Source of the DNA: Coriolopsis trogii
Taxonomy: Eukaryota; Basidiomycota; Agaricomycetes; Polyporales; Polyporaceae
DNA length: 64,000 nt
Direction: 5' to 3'
NCBI GenBank assembly: GCA_020543525.1
Contig: JAHYIO010000039.1
Span: 2,418,001-2,482,000 of the forward strand
Of the stretch, positions 22,344-34,282 are shown piece after piece. Made by a program: the position numbers and the translations under genes. The notes beneath the pieces were generated by a model. The model was not told where the DNA came from and made no database searches. It was given only the letters and a program-made list of their open reading frames with translations. Each line of letters begins with the position of its first letter. Within the stretch, counting starts at the first letter, position 1.

Positions 22344-23925
22344 ATGCGATCGTCGTTCCTTCCCCCTACGCTCCTTACAGTGACTGCGTTCTTCACGCTC
22401 TCCAAATGCGCTGCACCACCCACGACTACCCTCATTGTGGATGACTCCGACTCAAGGATCCAGTACGCGGGGTCATGGGCGAAAAATCCTATCCCTGACC
22501 CGGAGAACTTCAACTATGGAGGCACGCTGACCGCGACCAACGTTTCTGGCTCAACAGCAGCATTCACCTTCTCTGGTGGTGAGTTCGGACCCTGCCAGCC
22601 ACTCGAAGAGCCCCTCTGACAGAATACGTTGGCGGTACAGCAATCCAGGTGGAGGTCTTCGGCACGTTCCCGGTGCCGGGAACGTTCCGGTTCGTCTCCT
22701 CATACAGCGTCGACGAGACGAATGTCACACAGTATTCGCCTCCGACCATAATCAACCAGGCCGTATACAGACAGCGCTTCTTCATGTCGAACGAACTCAC
22801 CACCGGCTCTCATACGCTCGTCATTACCAACAGGGGGGTGGAGTTCTATTTGGACTATATTCAGCTCCTCCTCCCAGCAACGCCGTCGGCAACAACCTCG
22901 ACCCCAGCAACAACACAGGCTGTCCCAGAGTCGACCTTGCCGCCGCCGCCGTCCCCCAAGTCGAGTCCTCCAGATCTCCCAACAGAGCCTGCCTCTTCAT
23001 CCTCCCCCGACAGACAGGCTAAGACTGCGGCTACACAGACAACAGAAGCTAGTAGCGAAGCTTTACTCACCTCATCTCAGACTATTGGGTCCACAAGCCA
23101 GTCACTCGTGACAACATCCGCGATAGGCACATCACCGCCATCCACCACCGCCAGCGATGTTGCACCCAGCACGGCGCCCGCGCAAAGGAGCCATTCTATA
23201 GCCATGACTCCTGGAGTGTATGCAGGAATAGGAGCGGGTGGTCTTGTGTTCGTCGCACTCGTGATAGCAGGGATCGTCGTATGGTGCCGTCGTCGTCGCG
23301 GTAGGAAGCCTGTCCGTGTCGTCACGACAGACGTCAATCCCTTTGGTAAGTCACACACAATGTATGAACACAACTACTTACCAAAGACTAACTAGATCCC
23401 GGACCAAATAGCCTGATGTCCCCGACATCAGAGAAGTCGCATCTCTCGCAAAGGTGGAACAGAGCGTCGTTAGCTCCTCAGCAAGCACAAATCGTGCCGC
23501 CCTACAGCGTCGTGGACGACATGCATACGGAGGAGTTAACGTCGAGCACTACCGGTGGCTATACTACGGCCCATGAGATTTCGGAAGAACATCCCGAAGT
23601 CGACATACGCACCGATTTTGCCCAAGACCAAGCACTCCCCTCGCCCTCAGTCACATCGCCTCTCGTCTTCCGCCGCTCTATACCTGGCAATGCAGGTAGT
23701 CTATCCCCCCTCATGTCTGCCACCCTCACGCCCAACCGCCTTGTTCCATCGTCCAAGTGGAGAGTTACGCATGCAGACGTACCCGAAGCGACACCGCGTC
23801 GGTCCTTGGACGGCGGTGTGCGAATTGCTGGAGGTCCTTTGCGAGAGCGTAGCGTTGAGTTCGATGAGGTGCGGAGCGCAGCATCCACTCTGCCACCCGT
23901 CTACCAACCCTACGCATCGACGTAA
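22344..23925 (+). CDS. Jelly-roll-domain membrane protein with DGGVRIAGGP and PPVY tail
   Basis: Exons 22344-22578, 22623-23345 and 23396-23925 give 495 residues. A leader (LLTVTAFFTLSKCAAP) precedes DDSDSRIQYAGSW, the start of a galactose-binding-like beta-sandwich common in Agaricomycete surface proteins. The domain runs through EVFGTFP, FRFVSSYSVD and HTLVITN to FYLDYIQL. A Ser/Thr/Pro stalk, a transmembrane helix (GIGAGGLVFVALVIAGIVVW) and CRRRRGRK follow. The phase-1 intron 23346-23395 separates the tail, which carries MSPTSEKSHLS, SLDGGVRIAGGPLRERS and a final STLPPVYQPYAST. ATG 22344 was preferred over 22290 because it sits directly before the leader. An inverted, damaged paralog lies at 56747-58357. 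Confidence 0.85.
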
Positions 23926-24471
23926 GGCAGCCAGTAGTGATTAGGATAGACTGCTGGCTGTGCTCGCTGAGTCTTCCGGATCCCATCGTTTTGAGAACCG
24001 CTCCAGTTTGTCGGATCAGCCTGTTCTGTACGTATGACTGATAACACCAGTGTTTATGAGTTTGTATATATAACCTCGAGAAGCCCGTAGGTAATGACAA
24101 GCAAGCGACAGGATCGCAATAGATAGGAGGAAGAGACTAGAGACATTGCGAAAAGTCTTCCATAGGTCCTGCGAACTCCCAGCCGCGTGGAACCGGATAA
24201 GGCAATAGAGACGCTGGAAGGGAGCGCCCTCTTCTGGAGGCCAACGCTTCACATTCGTATCTCAATTTGAGAACAATTCTCATTTCCTCCCAATATAAGC
24301 CTCATTGTGTGAGATTCCTAGCTGGCTATCTATGGTTTTGAAATCCTGGTCGCTAATAGGCTCTATACGGACGTGCATTGCTTCGCCCAAGGTGCCAGAG
24401 GTTTGCCATCTGTCTCCAAGTCGATCGAGTCATGACCCGTCTATAGGATATATCCTCTCAGCGGAAGGGAG
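23926..24471. other. Short intergenic region, no gene seen
   Basis: Convergent 3' ends of the jelly-roll gene and the small Ig-like gene. No feature could be supported. Confidence 0.4.
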
Positions 24472-25167
24472 TTAGATTGGCGAGCCATTTGCAGTGGTGG
24501 TTGGGGACGTGACTATGATGAGTGGCACAGGCGCTTTTGGGAGGGATGAGGACTCGGATGTCGAAGACCGGTCATCCTCTAGGGATGGTACGCTAACTCC
24601 TACGTTGATTTTTCAATAGGTCGCCACTTTCTGAGCCCATCCTGGAATTGTATACTAACCTAGCTGCATGAATCCCTGTCTCCGTTTCCGCGATCTGGTG
24701 TACAACCAGTACCCCAGGAGTGCGAGTACGAGCAAGAGGGTGGCCACTGCTACAATGACCCATGTGATGACGTTCGCGTCATTCCCGTAGTCCTCAGATG
24801 ATTGTGGGGATCCCGTCAAGTTCTGCGCGGAGAACATGTCCTTCAGACATCCCCTGTCCTTGTCCGCCTCCACCGAGAACGCCGAGGACACAGCATTGGC
24901 ACCTGCACTGTCGAAAACTCGCGCGAGCAGCGACTCTCCCAGGATGTCAGGAAGCCATGTGTAATTTGTGTCATGTATATCGGTGAACGGGAGGGACGCA
25001 GGAAGATCGAGCTGTCCTGTGGGTATGCGGATAGACAGGGTGTAGGGCGCGGCGCTGCCTGTCCACTTGAACGCGTACGGCGTGCACAGAGTTAGGGACG
25101 AATTTGTCTCGAGGAACGCGAGCGCGTGTGATTGAGACTCAACGCTGGACGCTAGGCTGACCACCAC
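24472..25167 (-). CDS. Short-tailed Ig-like-domain membrane protein
   Basis: Exon 25167-24660 encodes a hydrophobic leader segment, then an Ig-like domain with LTLCTPYAFKWTGSAAPYTL, closing at DRGCLKD. The stalk is unusually short (about 25 residues). The transmembrane helix (VITWVIVAVATLLLVLALLG) is followed by YTRSRKRRQG. After the phase-1 intron 24600-24659, exon 24599-24472 encodes a 42-residue acidic then Pro/Thr-rich tail without DGGVR or PPxY. The start codon lies upstream: an in-frame leader continues to about 25230 and a first exon around 25280-25240 is possible, but the splice was not resolved. Confidence 0.7.
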
Positions 25168-25838
25168 GATGCAGAGGATGAGCCGAGGAATGCAGAGCCC
25201 GGCGGGTGCTGAAAGCTTGCCGGGGGTCTGATTGGACCTCCGTTGTCGAGAATTCTCCCCGAAGGAATTTTCTTATTCATGATGGTCGTCAGTGTCCGTC
25301 CGAGTAATCTGGAGATCTGAGAACTTACCACAGGTTGACAGCTCCATACCTCTCGGAATAGTGGTGGTCAGGAGGTGAGTCTGAGGGTGAGTCGGCGTGG
25401 CTTGCCAGCAGGAGACGACATCCTGGAGGCGATGCGGACAAGCGCTACAAGGCATTCAAGATTTCAGACCACCGCGAGGCTCCAGCGTCCTCTCGAGACC
25501 CTGTGCCCGGCGGTGATGGATTGCGCCCACAACTCCTGTTTTTGTGAGATCGCGGATCGAACTTGAACAGTCAGCGTTCCTCTGCCCAGTACTTACGAGA
25601 GGTGACATGGCTTGAACACAATTTGCGACGTTCGTCCATGGGCTATAGCAACAGAGTTCAATCATTGCAAGCGAATCGACGGCACTGTGGAGTAACGACT
25701 GTGGTCTTCCTAACGTCCGTTTATACAGAAAGTGCCCCCATCGGGTCTTCTCAGAAGGTATGGTGGGCCATCGTTCTCCTGCGAGACACGCAGGATGCGT
25801 TTCTTCCCAGTCTCGTTGGAGGACGGACTACGAAATCA

Positions 25839-28229
25839 TCACATGGGATCTACAAGACTAAGCTTGATCAAGTATGCAATCTGCTCCGCTCGGAACGTGT
25901 CAGGAGTGATCTTGAACGATGGTTCTCCATCCGCGAGAACGAGAAGATTGGGCGATACCGTTGTGTACCTTGGCCAGGGGAATGCGCCGTCACCATTCGG
26001 GTCAAGCGTATCAACAAAGCGGATCAAGTAGTCCCCAAGAGCGCCACCACCGAATACGCTGGCAAGCTCAGTGCCATGTGCCTAGATAATCCACGTTCAC
26101 AGAGGCTTGAGATTGGAGCAGGTGACCAGTAGTACTCACCGCGCCGATACCCTCAACTTTATTGATTTCGCTCACTGTGGACACCATGAGCCTATGGGAC
26201 GGGCACAGGAAGAGGCGGGCTTACGGAACGAGAAGATGGGTTGTCTATCAGCGAGATTCTGAACGAACAGTCGCCGAGGACCTTGCATGGCATAGTCGCC
26301 TTCGAAGGCAGACATGCGTTTGTACTGGGGTGAATAGGCAAACATGTCTCCCGTTCCGAAAGGGGAGCCTTGTGAAGGATCAGCTGAGTATAACTCAAGG
26401 ATCCCCTCCAGATTCTGTCGAGACGTGTTTCTGTAGCAATACATCCCAAGATAGGTCAGAAACTCTTCGTCTGTGCTGCGTAGAGGGTGAGCGGGCGTGC
26501 GGCGCGAATGAAGCCATGCGACGGACACGTACGTGATATTCAAAGTGGAGAACGAGAACGCAGATCCTTCGTCCTCGTCATTCCCTGCCATCCGATATCG
26601 TTCAGCATCATTCCAGGTTGGCATTGTGCGCACCATTGCGCACCGCTCACTACGGGTATCTGCGCGACCGCTCCGCTAAGCAGCTGCTGTGCGGGAGGCT
26701 GCGCAAGGAATACACCGTCTGCCCTGGGTAACCAAGGTGTATTCGCTTGCTGTTCAATGTGTCAGTCACCGATCGCAAGGGTGAGAACCACGCGCGACTT
26801 ACTTGCACGCTGACAAAAGACGGTGTCTTGTCCATAGCCGCTGCGAGATCACTGGCTGGAACCGTGCGTATGCATTGTAGTGCGTCAATCGATTGCGCAC
26901 ACCCGGTATCCCGGACTATTCCGTCGAAAGTGTCTTGGAGGTATGCGTCATCAACGTAGCCAGTCGGGAGCGCTGCTCCTGACTCCATGAATCCCGCTCG
27001 AAAGAGGCCTTCGGTGTTGCCTCCGTTGTGCAGCATATGCAGTGCAATGGAGATAGCCCCAGCGCTCTCTCCCCATCTATGTCGCATGCCTCAACGAAGA
27101 GAAGTTTGGGGGATTCAGGAGATACACATACATTGTCACCTTTTCTGGGTCTCCTCCAAATGCCGAGATATACTTCTGAATCCACCTCAGAGCCTCTCGC
27201 TCTGTAGCGAGAATTATGAGCGCCGGCGAATACAATAGAATCGATGTAGACGTACGATCGTGTAATCCCAAATTTCCCACTCCCGCTTCCTTGACTTCCT
27301 TCCCTCCTAAGAATCCGAAGGCTTCATATCCAGTCAAACATACGATGCATAATGCCACGAGAGTGCTGGCTCACCGCTGAGTCTATTGTCAACCGATGCA
27401 TAGTCAGTATCATCCTTGGCTACGACATACTGCACCCACCTATAGTTCATGGCAACGAATATAATTGGACGTCCCAGCTCGATTGACCTTGCCACAATGA
27501 CTTCTCCTGGTTGCCTGTAAGTGGAACGTCAGAACCTAGGGATCGGTCCAAGAGGGATCGTGATGACGTACACTGCATTCGACCCGGCCTGGAAGCCTCC
27601 TCCGAAGATCCACTGCAGACACGTCAGCCATAATGCGCGCCTCGAGGATGTCACTGCAGTACATACCACTGCTACTGGGAGCTTCGATTCGGGAGTAGCG
27701 TCGGCAGGAGCAATGACATTCAGGTTCAGGCCTAGAAGTGAGGAACGTAAGTAGCGGCCCTTCGCCCTTCCTCGAGGCGAAGCGAAGGAGGGAACATACA
27801 GTCTTCTCCCTCTGGCACGTCCGGTACCTGTGAGAAGCTCGCGAGATATTCAAGTACGGCAGCAGGTACACTGCTAGGGAGGGAGAGGCTTCCAGATGTC
27901 TGTGGAATACATTGGGTCCCGAAGGTAGTCGCGTCAATCGTACCGTGATACGACTCGATTGGTTTTGGGAGACGGAGGCGGAGATCACCGATACTGAATT
28001 CCGCATGTATGTTAGCGTCGTCTGGTCGCAGGCAAAATGAATGGAGGGAGGACTCATACGGGGGTTGTGCAAACGGAAGCCCCAGATACTGTGCGACCGT
28101 CCCGTTCGACTTGCCGACGACGATAACGTTGTCAATCTTCACTGTCGGCCCGGCTGCGACAAGTGCGGGAGCTGCTAACAACGTCAACGTAACAACAGAG
28201 AGAAGGGATATCAACTTAGAGACTCCCAT
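25839..28229 (-). CDS. Secreted type-B carboxylesterase/lipase, copy 1
   Basis: An alpha/beta-hydrolase of the fungal carboxylesterase/lipase type (COesterase, PF00135). ATG 28229 opens a signal peptide (LISLLSVVTLTLLAAPALVA). Family landmarks are YLGLPFAQPP, WIFGGGFQAG (oxyanion hole), FVAMNYR, AFGFLGG, WGESAGA with the nucleophile serine codon at 27064-27066, and AHGTELASVFGG with the likely catalytic histidine. There are about twelve short exons, including an 8-nt exon at 27375-27382. The stop TGA is at 25841-25839. Hydrolysis of carboxylic esters outside the cell is expected; the substrate cannot be read from sequence. It is tandem with the next gene in the same orientation. Confidence 0.85.
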
Positions 28230-28271
28230 GTTGATAGGACAGATGGGAGGTACCGGATACATAGCGACAAC

Positions 28272-28279
28272 CTTATAGG
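28272..28279 (-). promoter_or_regulatory. TATA-like box of esterase copy 1
   Basis: CCTATAAG on the minus strand, about 45 nt upstream of the ATG at 28229. It supports that start over longer in-frame extensions that lack a signal peptide at their N terminus. Confidence 0.45.
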
Positions 28280-28761
28280 AACCTGAAGGGACCCACAGGG
28301 ATCCGAGTGAAAGTGGACGAACATCGTTGCCTGCAGTTCTTACGATACTTTGGAGCGGGCTGGGACGGCTATCTTCGTAAATGAGTGGGTACTGCGGGGA
28401 TGTGCTGGCATCGGCATTCCGTGGAGCAACCTTTCTATGGAGGCCGGATACAGTACGTCTGTACCACGTCGGGGATGCGTGGGTCACACATGCTCTGCCA
28501 ACGAGGGGTTAATTCGAGAAGCGTAGACCCATAAGAGTATGACGACCGTACCTGCCACCTGATGGTGATAACTCGTGAATTCACAGTAGTGTGAGGCAGA
28601 ACTTCAGCTATGGACAGTCAGTCGCTAACGGCGTCAACTCAAAGTCGAGTAAAGCAGACGCTCGTCATTCACACGCCCGAAGCCGCGTCAACGCCGCGGA
28701 GACCAAGACCAAGCGCTTGAAGCTGAGAGGACATCGATTAGCGCAACTGCACGTAGGATCG

Positions 28762-31166
28762 CTACATGGGATCTGTGAGGCTGAGCTTGGTGAGATACGC
28801 TATCGCCTCAGCTCGATATGTGTCCAACGTGAGTTCGAGGGAGGGTGTGCCGTCGGAGAATGTGAGCAAGTGAGGTGACTCCTTCGTGTACTGAGGCCAG
28901 TGGAATGCGCCCTCGCCGTTCGGGTTGAGCGTCGCAACGAAGCGGATGAGGTAGTCACCCATGTTCCCTCCACCAAATACGTTCGCTAGTTCCGTGCCGT
29001 GTGCCTGAATGGTACCAACGATGAGAAGGGGGGGAGTATTGATGTATGCTCGAACTACCCACCGCACCCATGCCATCAACTCGATTGATGTTGCTCACTG
29101 TAGAGTTTGTCAGAATGAGCAGTCGAGCAACAGTCTACAGAGATCGAACCACGCACGGTATGCAAAGACCGGTCGTGTCTCAGCAAGCTTCTGAACAAAC
29201 AGCCGTCGTGGAGCTTGCAGGAGATAGTCACCTTGGAAGGCCGCCATCCGCTTGTATCGTGGCGAGTAAGCAAACTCGTCGCCGGTGCCAAAGGGAGACC
29301 CCTCCGCGGGGTCCGCGGGATAGAGCTTCAGTATCTTTGCTACGGCCTCGCGGGATGTATCATTGTATAAGATGGTCTTGATGTAGTCGAGAAACTCTCC
29401 ATCGGTGTTGTAATCGTATGTCAACATTTTACTTTGCATCGCCCTGTGAGTACGTATCGACGCACGTCAGATTCAAAGTGGCAAATGATAAGGCCGTGCC
29501 TTCGTCCAAGTCGTTGCCTGAGGTGGGTCGTGAGTGAGCAGGCGTTGCGGGATATGACTACACGCATGACACGTACCGCTTACAACAGGGATCCTCGCAA
29601 CGGGCTTCGTGAGGAGCTGTCTTGCAGGAGGATCCACAATGAAGGATCCATCTGCCCTTGGGAGCCAAGGCGTATTTACTTGCTGCGCAACTCCTTCAGC
29701 AGCGATCAAAGATCGTCACAACGGGATAAGAACTCACTTCATAGCTGACGGGCGTAGGGGTCTTGTCCATGGCCGCCTTCAGATCGTTCGCGGGTACGGT
29801 ACGTAAGCATTGGAGAACGTCCGTCGCGTTCGCGCATCCGGTGTCGTGAGCAATCGCATCGAAGGTGTCCTGAAGTTCTGATTCGTCAACTACGCCGAGA
29901 AAAGCCGCAGCTCCCGATTCCATAAAGCCCGCGCGGAAGAGCCCTTCGGGGTCTCCTCCATTAATCATCATGTGCAGCGCGACGGAGACCGCCCCCGCGC
30001 TTTCTCCCCATCTGGCCGTCCAACAAGATCACTTAGCGTGCGAACGTGAGAGAGCAAGTGTCACACACATACATCGTCACTTTCGTCGGGTCACCGCCGA
30101 ACGCTGAGATATACTTCTGAACCCAGCGCAAGGCCTCGCGTTCTGCAACAACATGGATGAGCATCAAAGAGGTATTTGCAGCCCTGTAGACGTACGATCG
30201 TGCAAGCCGAGGTTGGCCATACCAGCGTCCTTCACTTCTTTGCCACCCAGGAATCCAAACGCTGTACGCTAATTCAGGAATGTTGTCTACCGTCTCAAGT
30301 TGTCACTTCAGCCACTCACCACTAAGCCTGCGCAGAGGGACGAATGTCACAAGCTTATCATCACGGCAGACAAGTCGCATGTAGCTCACCTGTAGTTCAT
30401 GGAGACGTAGACGATGGGATGTCCGATCGCAACCGACCTAGCGACAACGACCTCCCCTGGTTGCCTGCAAGCAGCACAACGATTAGCACATTTGACCTTT
30501 GCGGCGCAGTATGACGACGTACACAGCGTTCGAACCGACCTGAAACCCCCCTCCGAATATCCACTATCGAGCAGTCAGCCGTCTTGAGCACGTGTGACAG
30601 ATGCGCGGATGCGTACCACCGCAACTGGAAGCCTCTTGGCACCCGGAGTGATGTCCGCCGGCACGATCACGTTCAAATTCAAACCTGCAATGCCCGTTGT
30701 AACGTTTGAGCAAGGACATCGGAAGTCCACGTACAGTCTTCGCCTTGGGGTACATCAGGAACCTGAGATATCGCCTTCAGATATTCTCCTACGGCGGCGG
30801 GTACAGTGCTTGGTAACGACAAGGCGGGGAACGTTTGCTGGATGCACTGCGTCCCAAACACAGTCGCGTTGATGGTACCGTTGAATGAACGGACAGGCTG
30901 CGGCAGACGGAGGCGAAGATCGCCAACCCTGTAAGGTACTGAATGTCAGAACTGGACCACTCCGCTTGGGGAAGAGCTGCATGGTGGACAACGTACGGAG
31001 GTTGGGCGTACGGGATCCCTAGGTATTGAATCACCTTCCCGTTCGGCTTCCCGATAACGGTCGCATTGTCGAGAGTGACTGTTGGGAATGACGCCAACTG
31101 CGTCGGCGACGCCAGCGCATGGATCGTGATTGCAGCAAGACAGGCAAAGAATGCTAGGGATCCCAT
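28762..31166 (-). CDS. Secreted type-B carboxylesterase/lipase, copy 2
   Basis: Tandem paralog of the downstream esterase with the same exon order. ATG 31166 starts a signal peptide (MGSLAFFACLAAITIHALAS). Landmarks are YLGIPYAQPP, VYVSMNYR, FGFLGGKEVKDAG, WGESAGAVSVALHM (Ser codon 29999-30001), FRAGFMESGAA, SNINRVDGMGA and AHGTELANVFGGG. The 8-nt exon is at 30320-30327. The C terminus AYLTKLSLTDPM matches copy 1 closely. No frame disruption was seen. It is expected to act on extracellular or cell-wall-linked esters. Both copies keep the nucleophile, the oxyanion-hole context and the histidine region, so both look active. Confidence 0.85.
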
Positions 31167-31216
31167 TGCGAGTCGCTTAGCCACAAGTTGCACTTGGCCA
31201 AACAATTCTAGTACCT

Positions 31217-31224
31217 CTTATATA
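31217..31224 (-). promoter_or_regulatory. TATA box of esterase copy 2
   Basis: TATATAAG on the minus strand, about 50 nt upstream of the ATG at 31166; position and sequence are typical of a core promoter. Confidence 0.55.
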
Positions 31225-33398
31225 CTCGTCGGCGGCGCTTTCCTGTGCTGGCTCATCATACGAGGCGTAAGCTAGATAATCTCCGCGTATTGGCAGTGCG
31301 AGGGCACGTAGTTGTTGCCAAGACCTGTGTATACGCCATAAATCGCAAATTCAAAGGCTGACAAAGGGATGTTCTCCGTGCGCTTGCCTAGTGAATGACG
31401 TTCCCAATATCAGCAAGAATTGTTGCCATTGACAAACATGGGTCCGCAACGGTGCAATATAAAAAAACTCGCCTATTTCCGAGGCGTGTCGCGAGGACTC
31501 GGGATTTCCGCACGTGTACCCCTGGCCCTCAGGGAACCCTTGCACTCAGGGATGTTGTCATACTCCGGTCGGGGAAGCTTCTAATCGATGTAATGTGTAT
31601 GACGCAGGACATAGGAGGTCACTGGCGCCCTGCGTGGTAGACTTGTTTCCACGCATTCGCGAGCTTCGCAACTGTCCTGCGTGAGAACTGTCCAAGATCG
31701 ATTCACAACATCCGATACTATGTTCTTTAGCGCTCCGAGCCCAGGGAAGTGTTGTAGAGAGGAGACGGAGAACGTATGGAACCGAGACTCCATAACTGCG
31801 TGCGCGCTCCGACCCCTCGAGCGGGAGCGCTTCTAGAGGAGGGGGAGACGGAGGGTAGATGGTGGTTGACGTCTATAGGAGGGACGCGGAACCGCCGGGA
31901 CACATCGCGGGGTCCGGATTCGGACTCACAATTCTAGCGGGAGTTCCCATGCTGCACCAGCACTAACACGAGTTCGGATCTACGCATGCGAGCCGGAACC
32001 AACAGGACTTTATATAGGCGAAATGTTCAACGTGGTGAAGCTGGGCTACGGGGGAATCGTGGTCACCGAGTGCCTGAGGCAGCAACTTGATGACTAGGTG
32101 CAATCTGAGAGCGGATGGTGGGCCAATGAGTCAGTGGCGACGAGGTGGAGTACACAGGTAGTGTCCATACCTACGGAGACTTTGTATAGCACAAAGCGTC
32201 CAACACCATGGTGTTCCTATCACCGCCTTTGGAAATATCCTCAAAAGCCATATAGAGAAAGCCCATCCGAGGGTGAGCAGTCCCAAGGAGGAGTGTTCGC
32301 AAGACAGACGTATGGGACATCGTGTGCTGGATGCGTACGTACGCGTCTAGATTCCCGCAATCGACCAAAGTCCCATAGCCTAGCGTGTCACGTAACGGCG
32401 TGGACTGGGACCTGGCAGAGTAGTTGGACTCCACCAGGCGATCTGGCACGACAGATAGCGCGTCAGCAAAACCCTTGGCGCAGACCTTATAGCGAGGGTA
32501 CGAAGTATAAGTAGACAGCTTGTTCACGATGATAGGGGCAGATGGACAACTTCACAACGCCTCATCATAGACCGTGCACGTATTTCGCAACCCGGAGAGC
32601 GTGGAAAGCACAGCAACATCTTTATCTATTGTATACCTCAAGCTGAGGCAAATGACTCATATAGTGTACGGCAACTCACCTGACGTCTCGCAATGCTATG
32701 AGCAGCTAGCCTGCGGGGTGGCTCCAGGTAGAACCCTAAGGGCGAACACGATGAAATTGAGGTTTAGAGCGAGCGTCTGGAGTTGCTCGAGCTAAACTTT
32801 CGGCATGGGCTGCCTAAGCGAAGGTTTCCAGCGATGCCTGACATGAGCATGTCGACGACATCTGCACGCGCGTCTCGCAAGGACGACTGCAAGAGGTGCA
32901 CGGTGGAGGTCTGGAAGACGAATGACAGTACTCGGATACAAGGTGATTGCAAGGAGGCCGACGCCTATACCATCTGCCAAGGGGGCCGCCGATGGTGTGT
33001 TGTGGTGTGCTGCTGAACAAGCACGGATCGGGAAGGTTGGGTCAAACGGCCTCCTCTGCGGTTCGAAAGTTCCCGAGAATGTGGGATGAAGAGATAAACA
33101 CGCAATCGTGAGTAGTCATTGCCTCAGATGACCAAGGTCCAGACCAGAGTGCTTGCGGTAAACTTGTAGACCAGGCGTTGAGCAGATAAGTCCGTTAACC
33201 AGAGGAGGGGGATGAGACGTTGAAAGAGGAGGAGAGGCTTGTCGTCGTCCGAGGCGGCGAGGACGACGCAAAAGACGACGTTCGGGGGCCAGATCATAGC
33301 CGCGCGTCGGCCGAAGGGCGTATCACGTGGAATGACGAGGGCGATTACATCATTATCGGTGAGCGGGCGCCTGCCTGATCTGCAGACGATGAGGAGGC
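31225..33398. other. Long intergenic region, no supported gene
   Basis: About 2.2 kb between the esterase pair and the superoxide dismutase. Frames of 60-138 codons exist on both strands, but none has a recognisable domain or credible splice partners. A frame on the minus strand (33459-33124) overlaps the SOD promoter and looks spurious. Confidence 0.4.
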
Positions 33399-33406
33399 GA
33401 TAAATA
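33399..33406 (+). promoter_or_regulatory. TATA-like element of the SOD gene
   Basis: GATAAATA about 70 nt before the SOD start codon, followed by a CT-rich stretch (CCTCCTTCTCCCAG) typical of fungal transcription start regions, and the start context AACAACATGG. Confidence 0.5.
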
Positions 33407-33473
33407 CTTAACATTCGCTGCGACGCGCAAGCCCTCCTTCTCCCAGTCTCCCATCCCACACACTCGAAACAAC

Positions 33474-34282
33474 ATGGCCCACGTTCTCCCCGACCTCCCC
33501 TACGCCTACGATGCTCTCGAGCCCTTCATCTCGAAGCAGATCATGGAGCTGCACCACAAGAAGCACCACCAAACCTACGTGAACTCGCTCAATGCCGCTG
33601 AGCAGGCCTACGCCAAGGCTTCCACTCCCAAGGAGCGCATTGCTCTCCAGGCTGCTCTCAAGTTCAACGGTGGAGGTGAGTGATCGAATCGGGCCGCCCC
33701 GGACGGTTGCGAAGACGCGAGAGGATTGCTGATCGCCCGTTTTGGCTGCTACCCATAGGTCACATCAACCACTCCCTCTTCTGGAAGAACCTCGCGCCCT
33801 CCTCCTCAGAGGGCAAGGGCAACGGTGGTGTTCTCCGCGACGGCCCGTTGAAGCAGGCTATCGAGAAGACCTGGGGCTCCTTCGACAACTTCAAGAAGGA
33901 GTTCAACGCGACGACTGCTGCCATTCAGGGCTCTGGCTGGGGATGGCTCGTAAGTTCCCTCCGCGGTGGGGACTTCTCGCGCGCATACTCACGTTCGCTG
34001 TGCTAGGGCTACAACCCCGCGACCAAGGTCATCGAGATCACGACCACGGCGAACCAGGACCCGCTCCTCACCCACGTCCCCATCATCGGTGTCGATATCT
34101 GGGAGCACGCGTTCTACCTCCAGTACCTTAACGTCAAGGCTGATGTACGTTCACCGTATGCTGTGTTTCGAGGCTCATAGCTGACCGTATTACAATAGTA
34201 CCTCAACGCTATCTGGAACGTCATCAACTTCGACGAGGCTGAGAAGCGCTTCCTCGAGGCTCAGTCCGGTGCCAAGCTCTAG
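33474..34282 (+). CDS. Manganese superoxide dismutase, non-mitochondrial form with C-terminal AKL
   Basis: Exons 33474-33675, 33759-33949, 34007-34144 and 34199-34282 encode 204 residues. It converts superoxide to hydrogen peroxide and oxygen. Metal ligands are His27 (in LHHKKHH), His72 (in GHINHS), Asp161 and His165 (in DIWEHAFY). NQDPL and GSGWGWL fit the manganese type. The protein starts directly at [15 protein letters not shown] with no mitochondrial presequence. It ends in SGAKL, an accepted variant of the peroxisomal targeting signal PTS1. A peroxisomal or cytosolic location is therefore likely. Exon phases and all splice sites are canonical. Confidence 0.95.

Noticed and set aside
27732..28487. 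Longer N terminus for esterase copy 1
   Set aside because: The extension crosses the TATA-like box and precedes a normal signal peptide; the start at 28229 fits family length and copy 2.
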